Shown: positions 6,338 through 13,887 of the stretch, piece by piece
Layout of the letters: each line of letters begins with the position of its first letter
Numbering within the stretch: the stretch's first letter is position 1
From: Firmicutes bacterium CAG:884
Lineage (GTDB): Bacteria > Bacillota_I > Bacilli_A > RF39 > UBA660
Assembly: GCA_000433875.1 (NCBI GenBank)
Contig: HF993339.1
Span: 1-17,492 of the forward strand
Reading direction: 5' to 3'
DNA: 17,492 nucleotides
The notes under the pieces: model-generated
The model's database searches: none
What the model was told of the DNA's origin: nothing
What the model saw: the letters and a program-made list of their open reading frames with translations, nothing else
Position numbers and translations under genes: made by a program

Positions 6338-7497
6338 AAAAAATATTTTTGATTTTGATTGTTTTATTTTTAAGCGGATGCAATTATAGAGAGCTTGATA
6401 AGATTGCGATTACTGTTGGTTGTGGTCTTGAGAAGGTTGATGATGGTTATAAAATAACTGTTCAAATTGCTGATACGCAAAAACAGGGTGATTCTAATAG
6501 TTCTACTTCCCCTGTCCGTTTTAAAAATTATACTTATACTGATAGAACTATTCACGAGGCTGCTAGAGGTATTTTAACAAAACTTCCTAAAAAGGCTTAT
6601 ACTAAACATATGCAGATATTAGTTATTGATGAAAAGATTGCCAATAATGGTATAAATGAGATTATTGATTTTTGGTTTCGTGAGGTGGAATTAAGGAATG
6701 ATTTCTATGTTTTTGTTAGTAAAGATTCTACTCCTATTGAGGTTTTAGGTGTTTTAACACAGATATATCCGATCAATTCTGTTGGTATAAGAAATTTGAT
6801 TGAAAATAATTTTAAATATTTGGGTGGTACTGTTTTAACAACGTTTGATGATTTAACTAGTTCATATATTAGTAAAACAAAAGAGATTATTTTACCTACT
6901 ATTGTGGTTCTTGGCAAGGATGGTAATAAGAAGGATAATCTAGAGTCTTCTATTCCAGAATCACTTATTTCTTTAAGTGAAACTGCTTATTTTAGGGATA
7001 ATAAATTAGTTGGTTATTTAGATAAGAAACAGACTATTTATTATAATTTAGTGAAAAATGCACTGAAAACAAGTATTATTAGTTATGAGTGTGATAAGGA
7101 TAAATTTGTTACATTTGAGATAATTGAGAATAAAACGGATATAGATATTGTTAAGAATAAACCAGAGGTAAATATTAAGGTGCAGGCTAAGGGTAATTTG
7201 ACTTCTATTATGTGTGAATATGATATTTCTAAGAATGATGGTATTAAAATGATTGAAAAGGAAGGTAGTTTAGAGATTAAAAAACAGATAGATAGTTTAT
7301 TTAAGCTTTCTAAGGATAATAAAACTGATATATTTTCAATTAGGGATATATATTATAAGCATAATAACAAATATTATAAAAATATTTCAAATTATAATGA
7401 TTTTTTTGATAATTTAAAGGTTAATGTTGATGTTAAGTTAAATATATTTGAGAAAGGAAATAGTTTACAGGTAATTGCAAATGAAAAAAATAAGTAA
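6334..7497 (+). CDS. gerKC: Germinant receptor lipoprotein subunit C (Ger(x)C family)
   Basis: This 387-residue lipoprotein is the C subunit of the germinant receptor, anchored on the outer face of the inner spore membrane. The signal peptide ends in the lipobox LSGC with lipidated Cys16. It is followed by NYRELDKIAITVG, the family's usual CWDxRElxelaiv start. The next blocks match the N-terminal Ger(x)C domain: YTDRTIHEAARGI, KAYTKHMQILVIDEKIA and IIDFWFREVELRNDFYVFV. The lysine-rich C-terminal third is the more variable domain 3. GAGGTGAA precedes ATG 6334, which overlaps the TGA of gerKA by four bases, so the subunits are translationally coupled. The 3' end overlaps gerKB by 17 bases. No lesions are seen. 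Confidence 0.92.
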   Translation: MKKIFLILIVLFLSGCNYRELDKIAITVGCGLEKVDDGYKITVQIADTQKQGDSNSSTSPVRFKNYTYTDRTIHEAARGILTKLPKKAYTKHMQILVIDEKIANNGINEIIDFWFREVELRNDFYVFVSKDSTPIEVLGVLTQIYPINSVGIRNLIENNFKYLGGTVLTTFDDLTSSYISKTKEIILPTIVVLGKDGNKKDNLESSIPESLISLSETAYFRDNKLVGYLDKKQTIYYNLVKNALKTSIISYECDKDKFVTFEIIENKTDIDIVKNKPEVNIKVQAKGNLTSIMCEYDISKNDGIKMIEKEGSLEIKKQIDSLFKLSKDNKTDIFSIRDIYYKHNNKYYKNISNYNDFFDNLKVNVDVKLNIFEKGNSLQVIANEKNK

Positions 7498-8527
7498 TTT
7501 TAATTTGATTAGTTTAATGATTATTATTTTATTTACGACAATTTATGGCGAGGGTATATATGTTATTATTAAGGGATCGGGAACAGATTCTTATATAAGT
7601 ATTTTGCTTAGTATAATTATTAGTTTACCTTTTCTTTATATTTTTAATTTTTTATTTAATTATGAGCCTTCTTTAAATATTTTTGAAAAGAATAAAAGGT
7701 TATTTAAATTTCATTTTATTCCTAATTTAATTATAATTTTATATGCTCTTTTAATTGTTTCTGTTCAAATGTTTAATTTAACTAACTTTTTAGTTTCTCA
7801 GCTTTTAGCAGAAACAAATCCGATTATTATTGGTTCAATTTTTACTATTTTAATTATTTATTTATGTACTAAAGATCTTTCTACTCTTCTTAAGACTGCA
7901 ACAATATTTTTGTTTATTAATTTTACTTTATTTATTATTTCAGTACTTGGTTTAATTCCAGAGTTTAATTATGATAATTTATTTCCTATTTTAGAAAATG
8001 GGTTAAAGGGTCCGATTATTTCTGCGGTTAAATTATTTTTAATTAATATTTGTCCTTTATTTTTTGTTCTTTTAATTCCTAAAGATAAGGTTATTAATTA
8101 TAAGAATAGAAGTACTTATTTTTCATATTTTATATATTTATTGTTATCTCTTACGATGGCTATTTTTACAATTGGTACTCTTGGCATTGATTTATCGAGA
8201 TTATATCAGTATCCTGAATATATTGTTTTGCGTAGAATTAATTTTTTGAATTTTTTGACTAGAATAGAAAATATGCTATTTATACAATGGACATTTGGTT
8301 TATTTGTTCTTATGGGGTTCAGTACTTTTGTTATAAAGGAAAAGATAAAATTTAAATATAATCATATTATAATTAGTTTATTAATTTTGTTTTTATCAAT
8401 ATATTGTTTTAATTCTTTGACTATATTTAACGAGTTTATGTATAATATATTTCCTTATGTTTCATCTATATTTGTTATTTATATTATTATATTTTTTGTT
8501 AAATCAAAAAGACTAGCTAAAGACTAG
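7481..8527 (+). CDS. gerKB: Germinant receptor permease-like subunit B (GerB/GerKB family)
   Basis: The protein has 348 residues and about ten membrane segments, in the APC-superfamily spore germination permease family. B subunits form the germinant-binding part of the receptor. Features that support the call are the N-terminal TTIYGEGIYVIIKGSGTDSY stretch with its broken first helix, the conserved YPEYIVLRRINFLNFLTRIE region, and IQWTFGLF. The start ATG 7481 is chosen over the in-frame TTG 7475 because CAGGTAA (7469-7474) lies just upstream. It lies inside the end of gerKC (17-base overlap). The stop TAG 8525-8527 is inside the operon terminator. The codons are extremely T-rich, as expected for a membrane protein in this genome. 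Confidence 0.92.
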   Translation: MKKISNFNLISLMIIILFTTIYGEGIYVIIKGSGTDSYISILLSIIISLPFLYIFNFLFNYEPSLNIFEKNKRLFKFHFIPNLIIILYALLIVSVQMFNLTNFLVSQLLAETNPIIIGSIFTILIIYLCTKDLSTLLKTATIFLFINFTLFIISVLGLIPEFNYDNLFPILENGLKGPIISAVKLFLINICPLFFVLLIPKDKVINYKNRSTYFSYFIYLLLSLTMAIFTIGTLGIDLSRLYQYPEYIVLRRINFLNFLTRIENMLFIQWTFGLFVLMGFSTFVIKEKIKFKYNHIIISLLILFLSIYCFNSLTIFNEFMYNIFPYVSSIFVIYIIIFFVKSKRLAKD

Positions 8528-8538
8528 TCGATTTTTTT
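8511..8538. terminator. Bidirectional terminator containing both stop codons
   Basis: GACTAG (8511-8516), a seven-base loop and CTAGTC (8524-8529) form a stem followed by GA and seven T (8532-8538). On the minus strand the same stem is followed by five T (8506-8510). The gerKB stop (8525-8527) and the stop of the converging BspA-like frame (8524-8526) both lie in the 3' arm. Confidence 0.8.
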
Positions 8539-9183
8539 AAGTTCAATTCTTGCTTTTGCAGTAGCATCAGTGCAAGTATTTCGCATTCCTTCAGCAATAG
8601 ATTGTGTATTGGTTGTATAACCAATTATGATATGAGCCGATGGATCAGATGCGGCATTAGAAAACATATAAGAATAATTATATGCATCTATATTGTTATT
8701 CATTATATTTATTTGTGTTTGAAGTTTTGAACAATTCCCAAACATACTTCTCATATCTGTTACGTTTGATGTGTTAAAACTACTTAAATCTAAACTTGTT
8801 AATGATGAACAACTTTGAAACATACAATACATATTTGTTGCATTTGATGTATTAAAGCCACTTAAATCTAAACTTTTTAAAGATGAACAACCAGAAAACA
8901 TACCATCCATAGCTGTTACTTTTGATGTATTAAAATTACTTAGATTTATACTTGTTATGGATGAACAGGAGGAAAACATATACCCCATATTCGTTGCATT
9001 TGATGTATTAAAATTACTTAAATCTAAACTTGTTAAGGATGAACAATTGCTAAACATCCTATACATATTTGTTACTTTTGACGTATTAAAATCACCTAAA
9101 TCTAAATTTTCCAATCTCGAGTGATATCTTAAACCACCAGCACTCATCAATTCAACATCAGAATTATTAATTTTATTTAACAA
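8524..9183 (-). CDS. BspA-like (DUF285) repeat protein, C-terminal segment of a broken locus
   Basis: This frame holds five 26-residue repeats of the type FNTSNVTNMxxMFxxCSSLTSLDLSN, followed by a non-repeat cap that ends ATAKARIELKKID. The repeats are DUF285 (mycoplasma/BspA type), usually surface-exposed and adhesive. The frame is open further upstream to about 9246, reading GDWSSEVVLTTSNNDVKP, and the nominal start at 9183 is a TTG with no ribosome site. It is therefore not an independent gene. It is the continuation, in a different frame, of the segment at 9236-9990. The first repeat begins LENLDLGDFNTSK, like the start of an array rather than the middle. That suggests that this part came from another gene copy. 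Confidence 0.7.
   Translation of the reverse strand: MLNKINNSDVELMSAGGLRYHSRLENLDLGDFNTSKVTNMYRMFSNCSSLTSLDLSNFNTSNATNMGYMFSSCSSITSINLSNFNTSKVTAMDGMFSGCSSLKSLDLSGFNTSNATNMYCMFQSCSSLTSLDLSSFNTSNVTDMRSMFGNCSKLQTQINIMNNNIDAYNYSYMFSNAASDPSAHIIIGYTTNTQSIAEGMRNTCTDATAKARIELKKID
8730..9110 (-). repeat. Five tandem 78-bp DUF285 repeats
   Basis: The same motif recurs at a strict 78-base spacing (plus-strand anchors at 8768, 8846, 8924, 9002 and 9080). It encodes 26-residue leucine-rich units with conserved FNTS, MF, CSSLTSLDLS. The copies are close enough to recombine. Confidence 0.9.
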
Positions 9184-9235
9184 TGTAGGTTTAACATCAT
9201 TATTGCTAGTTGTTAATACAACCTCACTACTCCAA

Positions 9236-9904
9236 TCACCTGCTTAAATCTATACTTGTTATGGATGAACAGACATAAAACATACGACCCATTTGTGTAA
9301 CATTTGAAGTATTAAAATTACTTAAATCTATACTTGTTATGGATGAACAGAAGGAAAACATATCAAACATATTTGTTACTTTTGATGTATTAAAACTACT
9401 TAAGTCTAAACTTGTTAAGGATGAACAATCCAAAAACATATACGCCATATTTGTTACTTTGGATGTATTAAAATTACTTATGTCTAAACTTGTTAAGGAT
9501 GAACATCTGCCAAACATACTACTCATATTTGTTACATTTGAAGTGTTAAAATTATTATTAAAATTAATTTGAGTTAAATTTGATATATATTTACCATTTT
9601 CATATTTATTAAATGAAAATATATGTGAACTATCATTAGGTGCGAATATTGGTGCTTCACTTACTATATATAAATTATATAACGATTTTGTTTCATCTTC
9701 ACCAAATTTCAAACCACTATCAACTAAATAGCCATATACTTTTCTTATTTGTGATGAACTATTTGAAACATCAAAGCATAGATTAGCATCATTGCAAGTT
9801 TCTGGCAAATTACTTAGATCATTACTAAAATTAATCATTCTTATATATGGCCTATAATCATCACTCCAAAACTCTGATTTGGCACTATACCCATTCTTCA
9901 TCAT
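9236..9904 (-). CDS. BspA-like repeat protein, middle segment of a broken locus
   Basis: From MMKNGYSAKSEFW (9904) the frame carries a domain with NDLSNLPETCNDANLCFDV and KVYGYLVDSGL, then SEAPIFAPNDSSHIF, then four 26-residue DUF285 repeats, ending abruptly after SITSIDLSR at a TGA. The domain is a near copy of the one in the segment at 9991-10710. The frame is open upstream to about 9994 (PYISDEEDNKFVNVSNLEAN), with no ribosome site at 9904, so the ATG is internal. Both ends are out of frame with their neighbours: frame changes at about 9991-9999 and 9240-9246. It is probably part of a former second paralogue. Confidence 0.7.
   Translation of the reverse strand: MMKNGYSAKSEFWSDDYRPYIRMINFSNDLSNLPETCNDANLCFDVSNSSSQIRKVYGYLVDSGLKFGEDETKSLYNLYIVSEAPIFAPNDSSHIFSFNKYENGKYISNLTQINFNNNFNTSNVTNMSSMFGRCSSLTSLDISNFNTSKVTNMAYMFLDCSSLTSLDLSSFNTSKVTNMFDMFSFCSSITSIDLSNFNTSNVTQMGRMFYVCSSITSIDLSR
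9240..9560 (-). repeat. Four tandem 78-bp DUF285 repeats
   Basis: The anchors are spaced exactly 78 bases apart (9306, 9384, 9462, 9540 on the plus strand). The units match those of the 8730-9110 array, separated from it by about 140 bases that encode no repeat. Confidence 0.9.
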
Positions 9905-9990
9905 TGCATATTCACTTATCTGAACTGCACTAACTCTAATATTTGCTTCTAAATTAGATACATTTACAAATTTATTATCTTCTTCATCAC

Positions 9991-10710
9991 TTATATATGG
10001 ATTTTATATAATGCTTGATAAATAGGATTATTACTTTCATCAACACCAACTTGAATATTTAAACCACTATCTACTAAATAACCATATACTTTCTTTTTAC
10101 TTCCATCACCTGTTACATCAAAACACAAGTTTTCTTCAGTACAATTACTTGGTAAATTACTTAAATCATTTCCAAAAGTAATTGTTCTTATATATTTTTT
10201 ATATGTATTATTCCAAAACTCTGTTCCACCATTTGCACCATAGGAATTACTATACCCATTCTTCATCATTGCAACTTCCATTATATTACCTTTAACCTTA
10301 ACATACACATCATCATTTATACTGCTACTTGCTTTATAATATATTGTTACATTACTACTAGTATTGCTACTAATATTACCTTTATATATATTATTTTCAA
10401 TTAAATTAGTACAAGCACTATCAGTATAATATTTCACTAAATCATTACTAGTTAGTTCTATGCTATATTCAGCATTTTTTGCACCACCAACCGTACTTAT
10501 CCTAACATTAAAAGATCCACTAGTTCCTGTTAAATGCACTTTATAACTATCGTTATATACAGTACCACTATCAACATTAACCTTAAAAACCCAATCCTTA
10601 GCATTACCACTTATAGTACCAACAATTGTATTTTTAAACGCCGAATAAGTATAATTTAATGTAACAAACATTAAACAAACTATTGAAAAAAACAAAACTC
10701 TCTTTCTCAT
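9991..10710 (-). CDS. BspA-like surface protein, N-terminal segment with signal peptide
   Basis: The start ATG 10708-10710 follows GGAGGAG, and the protein begins MRKRVLFFSIVCLMFVTLNY, a signal peptide or anchor followed by TYSAFKNTIVGTISG. A beta-rich region with many Ser/Thr/Asn residues leads to MMKNGYSNSYGANGGTEFW, then NDLSNLPSNCTEENLCFDV and VYGYLVDSGL. The frame stops at 9991-9993 (YKIHI, TAA), just where the paralogous segment continues into the DUF285 repeats. The protein is thus cut off before its adhesive part, 239 residues from the start. Exported proteins of this build are typical surface adhesins in gut Firmicutes. An ATG at 10741-10743 upstream lacks a ribosome site and lies in the preceding terminator. 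Confidence 0.7.
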   Translation of the reverse strand: MRKRVLFFSIVCLMFVTLNYTYSAFKNTIVGTISGNAKDWVFKVNVDSGTVYNDSYKVHLTGTSGSFNVRISTVGGAKNAEYSIELTSNDLVKYYTDSACTNLIENNIYKGNISSNTSSNVTIYYKASSSINDDVYVKVKGNIMEVAMMKNGYSNSYGANGGTEFWNNTYKKYIRTITFGNDLSNLPSNCTEENLCFDVTGDGSKKKVYGYLVDSGLNIQVGVDESNNPIYQALYKIHI

Positions 10711-10714
10711 AAAC

Positions 10715-10722
10715 AACTCCTC
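10715..10722 (-). promoter_or_regulatory. Ribosome binding site of the BspA-like locus
   Basis: Minus-strand GGAGGAGT ends four bases before ATG 10710 and decides this start over the upstream in-frame ATG at 10741-10743. Confidence 0.75.
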
Positions 10723-10741
10723 CAAATAACTATTAAAAATC

Positions 10742-10766
10742 AAAAAGGATTAGTTTTAACTATCCC
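10742..10766 (-). terminator. Intrinsic terminator after the coiled-coil membrane gene
   Basis: On the minus strand GGATAGTT/AACTAATCC form a stem with one bulged base, followed by five T. It starts immediately after the TAA at 10767-10769, so the BspA-like locus downstream needs its own promoter, which I could not identify. Confidence 0.55.
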
Positions 10767-11171
10767 TTATATATCATCACCAAGCATAACTGTTTCAACA
10801 ATTTCCTTGTATTTCTTATCATACGAATTAATCTCTTCATCATATTTTTTAAGTTCTAGTTTTAAGTTATTAACCCTATTCTTTTCCATTACCTTTAAAT
10901 TACTCTTATTTTCACTAAGTAAATAAATCAAAAAAGATAATGATATTGAATTAATTAAAAGTGTTAAATAACCAACAATATATGAAGGCAATAAATAACA
11001 TAATATTATAGAACCAAAAGACAAAGAAAATATAAATAAACTACATATTGAATATGAACTCATAAATCCATTCTTAGCTCTATAATATAAATCAATATGA
11101 TCCTTAACACTATTTTTTTTATTATTAGCTTCCTCTAATTTAGCACTTATTTTAATCAACTCTTTTTTCAT
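10767..11171 (-). CDS. Small membrane protein with flanking coiled coils, unknown
   Basis: The protein has 134 residues. A charged helix (about 1-35, LIKISAKLEEANNKK) is followed by two adjacent hydrophobic segments (about 40-60 and 66-86, forming a hairpin) and a second charged helix (about 88-128, NRVNNLKLELKKYDEEI). Both long helices would lie on the same side, presumably the cytosol. I recognise no family. The start at 11169-11171 follows GAGGTAAG. It lies 44 bases after divIB, where many Bacilli carry other division or wall genes, but a promoter candidate overlapping the divIB stop suggests partly separate expression. The function is unknown. Confidence 0.7.
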   Translation of the reverse strand: MKKELIKISAKLEEANNKKNSVKDHIDLYYRAKNGFMSSYSICSLFIFSLSFGSIILCYLLPSYIVGYLTLLINSISLSFLIYLLSENKSNLKVMEKNRVNNLKLELKKYDEEINSYDKKYKEIVETVMLGDDI

Positions 11172-11189
11172 ACTCTTACCTCTACTATA

Positions 11190-11218
11190 ATAATATCATA
11201 TTTTTTTATAAATGTCTA
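11190..11218 (-). promoter_or_regulatory. Possible promoter for the coiled-coil membrane gene
   Basis: Minus strand: TAGACA (11213-11218), a 17-base spacer ending in TGA, and TATTAT (11190-11195), giving an extended -10 form. It overlaps the divIB stop codon. The leader would be only about 12 bases. Confidence 0.35.
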
Positions 11219-11878
11219 CTCTTTTACCTCAAAATAATTACCAGAATCCCAGTATAAAATACCTTTTTTACCATTTAACGTTTTTAAAGCATCAACATAA
11301 TTATTTATTTTAAAAAAATCATCAAGCGTTAAATAAACACTATTACCATCATTCATAAGTAAATAAAATCTCTTAGAATCAACATCATTAGGCTTATATT
11401 CAATTTCTGCAATTCTATTTATAACAGTTGTATTACTCATCTTATCAATAAAATCATCATATATATTATCTGGTATATAATTTTTTAATAAAGGAACATC
11501 TAATACATCATCTATATTAGTTTTATCTTTTAAAACAGTTTTATTTAAAGTAGAACTATAAAATAGTGGTGTATTTTCTTCGATATATAAATATACAGAA
11601 AAAGGTGTTTTTTTAACATTAACATCATATATTAATTTGTCATTTTTTAAACTTTTTTTGATTTTATTTGAAGTAGTCAAGAAAAAAGGTGGATAAGTAT
11701 CAAGAGAAGCTTTTTCAATTATATATTTGTCACTCAAATAACTATTTCCTATAACATATATATTTTTGATCCTAACAGTTGTTACCTTATAAATACTTGT
11801 TCCAAGTAAATATATAAGCAAGAATACAATCATTACCTTTAATATACTAATTTTTCTTTTCCCTTTTTTCTTCTTCAT
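11216..11878 (-). CDS. divIB: Cell division protein DivIB/FtsQ
   Basis: The protein has 220 residues: a short basic cytosolic tail (MKKKKGKRK), one membrane helix at about 13-32 (VMIVFLLIYLLGTSIYKV), then the POTRA domain VRIKNIYVIGNSYLSDKYII with the typical V.I.GN..(L/Y)S pattern. The beta domain ends with YLTLDDFFKINNYVDALKTL and GILYWDSGNYFEV, as in DivIB/FtsQ. It acts at the septum with DivIC and FtsL to control septal wall synthesis by FtsW and its transpeptidase. It is shorter than B. subtilis DivIB (about 263 residues) but complete. It begins 7 bases after murB with AGGTGAA as ribosome site, in the usual murG-murB-divIB order. Confidence 0.9.
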   Translation of the reverse strand: MKKKKGKRKISILKVMIVFLLIYLLGTSIYKVTTVRIKNIYVIGNSYLSDKYIIEKASLDTYPPFFLTTSNKIKKSLKNDKLIYDVNVKKTPFSVYLYIEENTPLFYSSTLNKTVLKDKTNIDDVLDVPLLKNYIPDNIYDDFIDKMSNTTVINRIAEIEYKPNDVDSKRFYLLMNDGNSVYLTLDDFFKINNYVDALKTLNGKKGILYWDSGNYFEVKE

Positions 11879-11885
11879 AATTCAC

Positions 11886-12764
11886 CTATTCTACAAATTC
11901 TTGTTCAGCTTTTAAATCAATATTATATTTTATCTTAACTTCTTTTTTAATTTCATCTATTAATTCTTTTATATCTTTTCCATCAGCATTACCAGCATTA
12001 ATAATAAAGTTAGCGTGTTTCTCACTTACCTTAGCGCCACCAATACTCTTACCCTTATAACCAATACCTTCAACAAGTTTCCAAGCTGATTCACCTTCAG
12101 GATTCCTAAAAACCGATCCCGCAGATGGATATTCAAGTGGTTGTGTTTCAATTCTTTTTTGTTTTCTTTTTTCAATAAGTTCTAATATAGAATCAATATC
12201 ACCTTTATTAAGTTTAATATTAACCTCTAAGCAAATATATTTCTTATGTTGTAATAAAGAATCCCTATAATTAAACATTAAATCATGGTTAGTTAATTCT
12301 TTAATATTATAGTTATCATCTAATACCTTAACACTTTCAATAATATCACTCATACTCTCATTATAAGCGCCAGCATTCATATATACTGCTCCACCAACCG
12401 TACCAGGTATACCAGTTGCAAATTCCATACCAGTTAAACCAAGTTTCGAACACTTAAGCGCTAAACAAATTAAACTCGCGCCAGCTCCAGCTTTTATATA
12501 TTCATCATTTATTTCAATATTATTTAGTTTATCTAATTTTATTAAAACACCATTATAATCCCCTAAAAATATAAGATTCGAACCATTTCCTATAACCTTA
12601 TGTTTAATATTATTATGATCCAAATATTTTAATAATTTTACCAAAGCTTCTATATCATATGGTAAAACTAAATAATCAGCTTTACCACCGACTTTATAGG
12701 TCGTATATTTCTTTAAATCAGCATTTTCATATACTTCACCTAATTTAATAATTTCATTTATCAT
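11886..12764 (-). CDS. murB: UDP-N-acetylenolpyruvoylglucosamine reductase MurB
   Basis: MurB is a 292-residue FAD enzyme that reduces UDP-GlcNAc-enolpyruvate with NADPH to UDP-N-acetylmuramic acid, the second committed step of peptidoglycan synthesis. The FAD domain shows YKVGGKADYLVLP, GNGSNLIF (about 59) and GIPGTVGGAVYMNAGAY (about 118-134). The substrate domain shows YRDSLL (about 166) and PSAGSVFRNP, with the proton-donating Ser at about 217. The C-terminal LKAEQEFVE carries the catalytic Glu. The start ATG 12762-12764 is chosen because GGAG (12771-12774) stands six bases before it; an in-frame TTG at 12774-12776 overlaps that site. The start lies inside the end of murG (11-base overlap). 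Confidence 0.95.
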   Translation of the reverse strand: MINEIIKLGEVYENADLKKYTTYKVGGKADYLVLPYDIEALVKLLKYLDHNNIKHKVIGNGSNLIFLGDYNGVLIKLDKLNNIEINDEYIKAGAGASLICLALKCSKLGLTGMEFATGIPGTVGGAVYMNAGAYNESMSDIIESVKVLDDNYNIKELTNHDLMFNYRDSLLQHKKYICLEVNIKLNKGDIDSILELIEKRKQKRIETQPLEYPSAGSVFRNPEGESAWKLVEGIGYKGKSIGGAKVSEKHANFIINAGNADGKDIKELIDEIKKEVKIKYNIDLKAEQEFVE

Positions 12765-13842
12765 TTCTATCTCCAATCATTGATGCAAGAACATTATAAA
12801 CATTTGATGCTCCATTTGCTTGTGTTAACCCCTTTAAATTTTCCCTCATCTTTGATAGTTTCTCTGAATCATTCATTAAATTATCAATTTTTTCATATAA
12901 ATTATCAATTGTTACATCTTTTTCTTCTATCATTAAAGCAGCCTGCTTTTCTTCTAAAATCAACCCATTTTTATATTGATGATTATCAGCAACATAAGGC
13001 GATGGAATAATTATCGAAGGAAGTCCTAATGTAATTATTTCTCCAAGAGTTGTCGCTCCACATCTACTTACAACTAACTTTGCCTGCTTCATTAATCTTG
13101 TTTGATTATCAACATATGGTAAAACTTTAACATTCTTAGGAAAAGACATATCTTTTACCTTATCATAATGATTAGTTCCTGTAACTAATACAACTTCGTA
13201 TTTTTTTCCCTCAAACTTACTTAACATTTCAACCAATATATTACTCATTTTATCTGATCCAAGTGAACCCATAACAATATATACAAAGTCTTTATTATCA
13301 CTTAAACCAACTTTTTTTTTGTCCATTTTTGAGCTATTTAAAGCAGCCTCATTACAAGGATTGCCCGTAAAAACAACCTTTTTTTCATCAAAATATTTTG
13401 CTGAATTTTCAAAAGATATACCAATTTTATCAGCATATTTGCCCAAAAATCTATTAGTTTTTCCAGGAACACTATTTTGTTCGTGAATAAACGTCTTATA
13501 TCCAAGTTTATGTGCTGCTAGTATAACAGGAGCTGTTACATATCCCCCTACTCCAATAACAATATCCGGATTAAAATTTTTAATTGTTTTTTTGCATTCT
13601 TTATAACTTTTAATAACACATTTTAATAATTTTATATTTTTTAAAGTTTTTTTATTAAAACCATATATTTCTATTTCTTTATAAGGTATTCCTCTTTTAG
13701 GAACAATATCTTTTTCCATTCGGTTATGAGTTCCAATATATAAAAATTCACTTGTTTTTTCTTTTTCTTTTATTTTATCAATTATAGCAAGTGCTGGATA
13801 TATATGGCCTCCTGTACCACCTGCGCTAACAACTACGCGCAT
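12754..13842 (-). CDS. murG: UDP-GlcNAc:lipid I N-acetylglucosaminyltransferase MurG
   Basis: This peripheral membrane GT-B glycosyltransferase adds GlcNAc to lipid I, producing lipid II. It has 362 residues, the normal length. The N-terminal glycine loop is GGTGGH (8-13). Next come DIVIGVGGYVTAP (about 95-107) and HEQNSVPGKTNR (about 121-132). The C-terminal domain has VMGSLGSDKMSN, then the sugar-nucleotide site VSRCGATTLGE and the PSPYVADNHQYKNG motif. ATG 13840-13842 follows GAGGTGAT. It starts 45 bases after ftsW and overlaps murB at its TGA stop, which supports standard code use. Confidence 0.95.
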   Translation of the reverse strand: MRVVVSAGGTGGHIYPALAIIDKIKEKEKTSEFLYIGTHNRMEKDIVPKRGIPYKEIEIYGFNKKTLKNIKLLKCVIKSYKECKKTIKNFNPDIVIGVGGYVTAPVILAAHKLGYKTFIHEQNSVPGKTNRFLGKYADKIGISFENSAKYFDEKKVVFTGNPCNEAALNSSKMDKKKVGLSDNKDFVYIVMGSLGSDKMSNILVEMLSKFEGKKYEVVLVTGTNHYDKVKDMSFPKNVKVLPYVDNQTRLMKQAKLVVSRCGATTLGEIITLGLPSIIIPSPYVADNHQYKNGLILEEKQAALMIEEKDVTIDNLYEKIDNLMNDSEKLSKMRENLKGLTQANGASNVYNVLASMIGDRNDK

Positions 13843-13887
13843 ATTATCACCTCACTTTTAATTATACCACAATATATGTTTTATTTT

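Noticed and set aside
8730..9560. Regularly spaced repeats considered as a CRISPR array
   Set aside because: The 78-base unit is protein-coding throughout, has no separate unique spacers, and translates into 26-residue DUF285 repeats.
9339..9572. Plus-strand open frame of repeated LKLLKSKLVKDE units
   Set aside because: It is the antisense reading of the 78-bp DUF285 repeats; the periodicity comes from the real minus-strand gene.
9985..10000. Programmed ribosomal frameshift joining the BspA-like segments
   Set aside because: No slippery heptamer (X XXY YYZ) or downstream stem was found at the junction, and the joined domains are duplicated, which fits recombination better.
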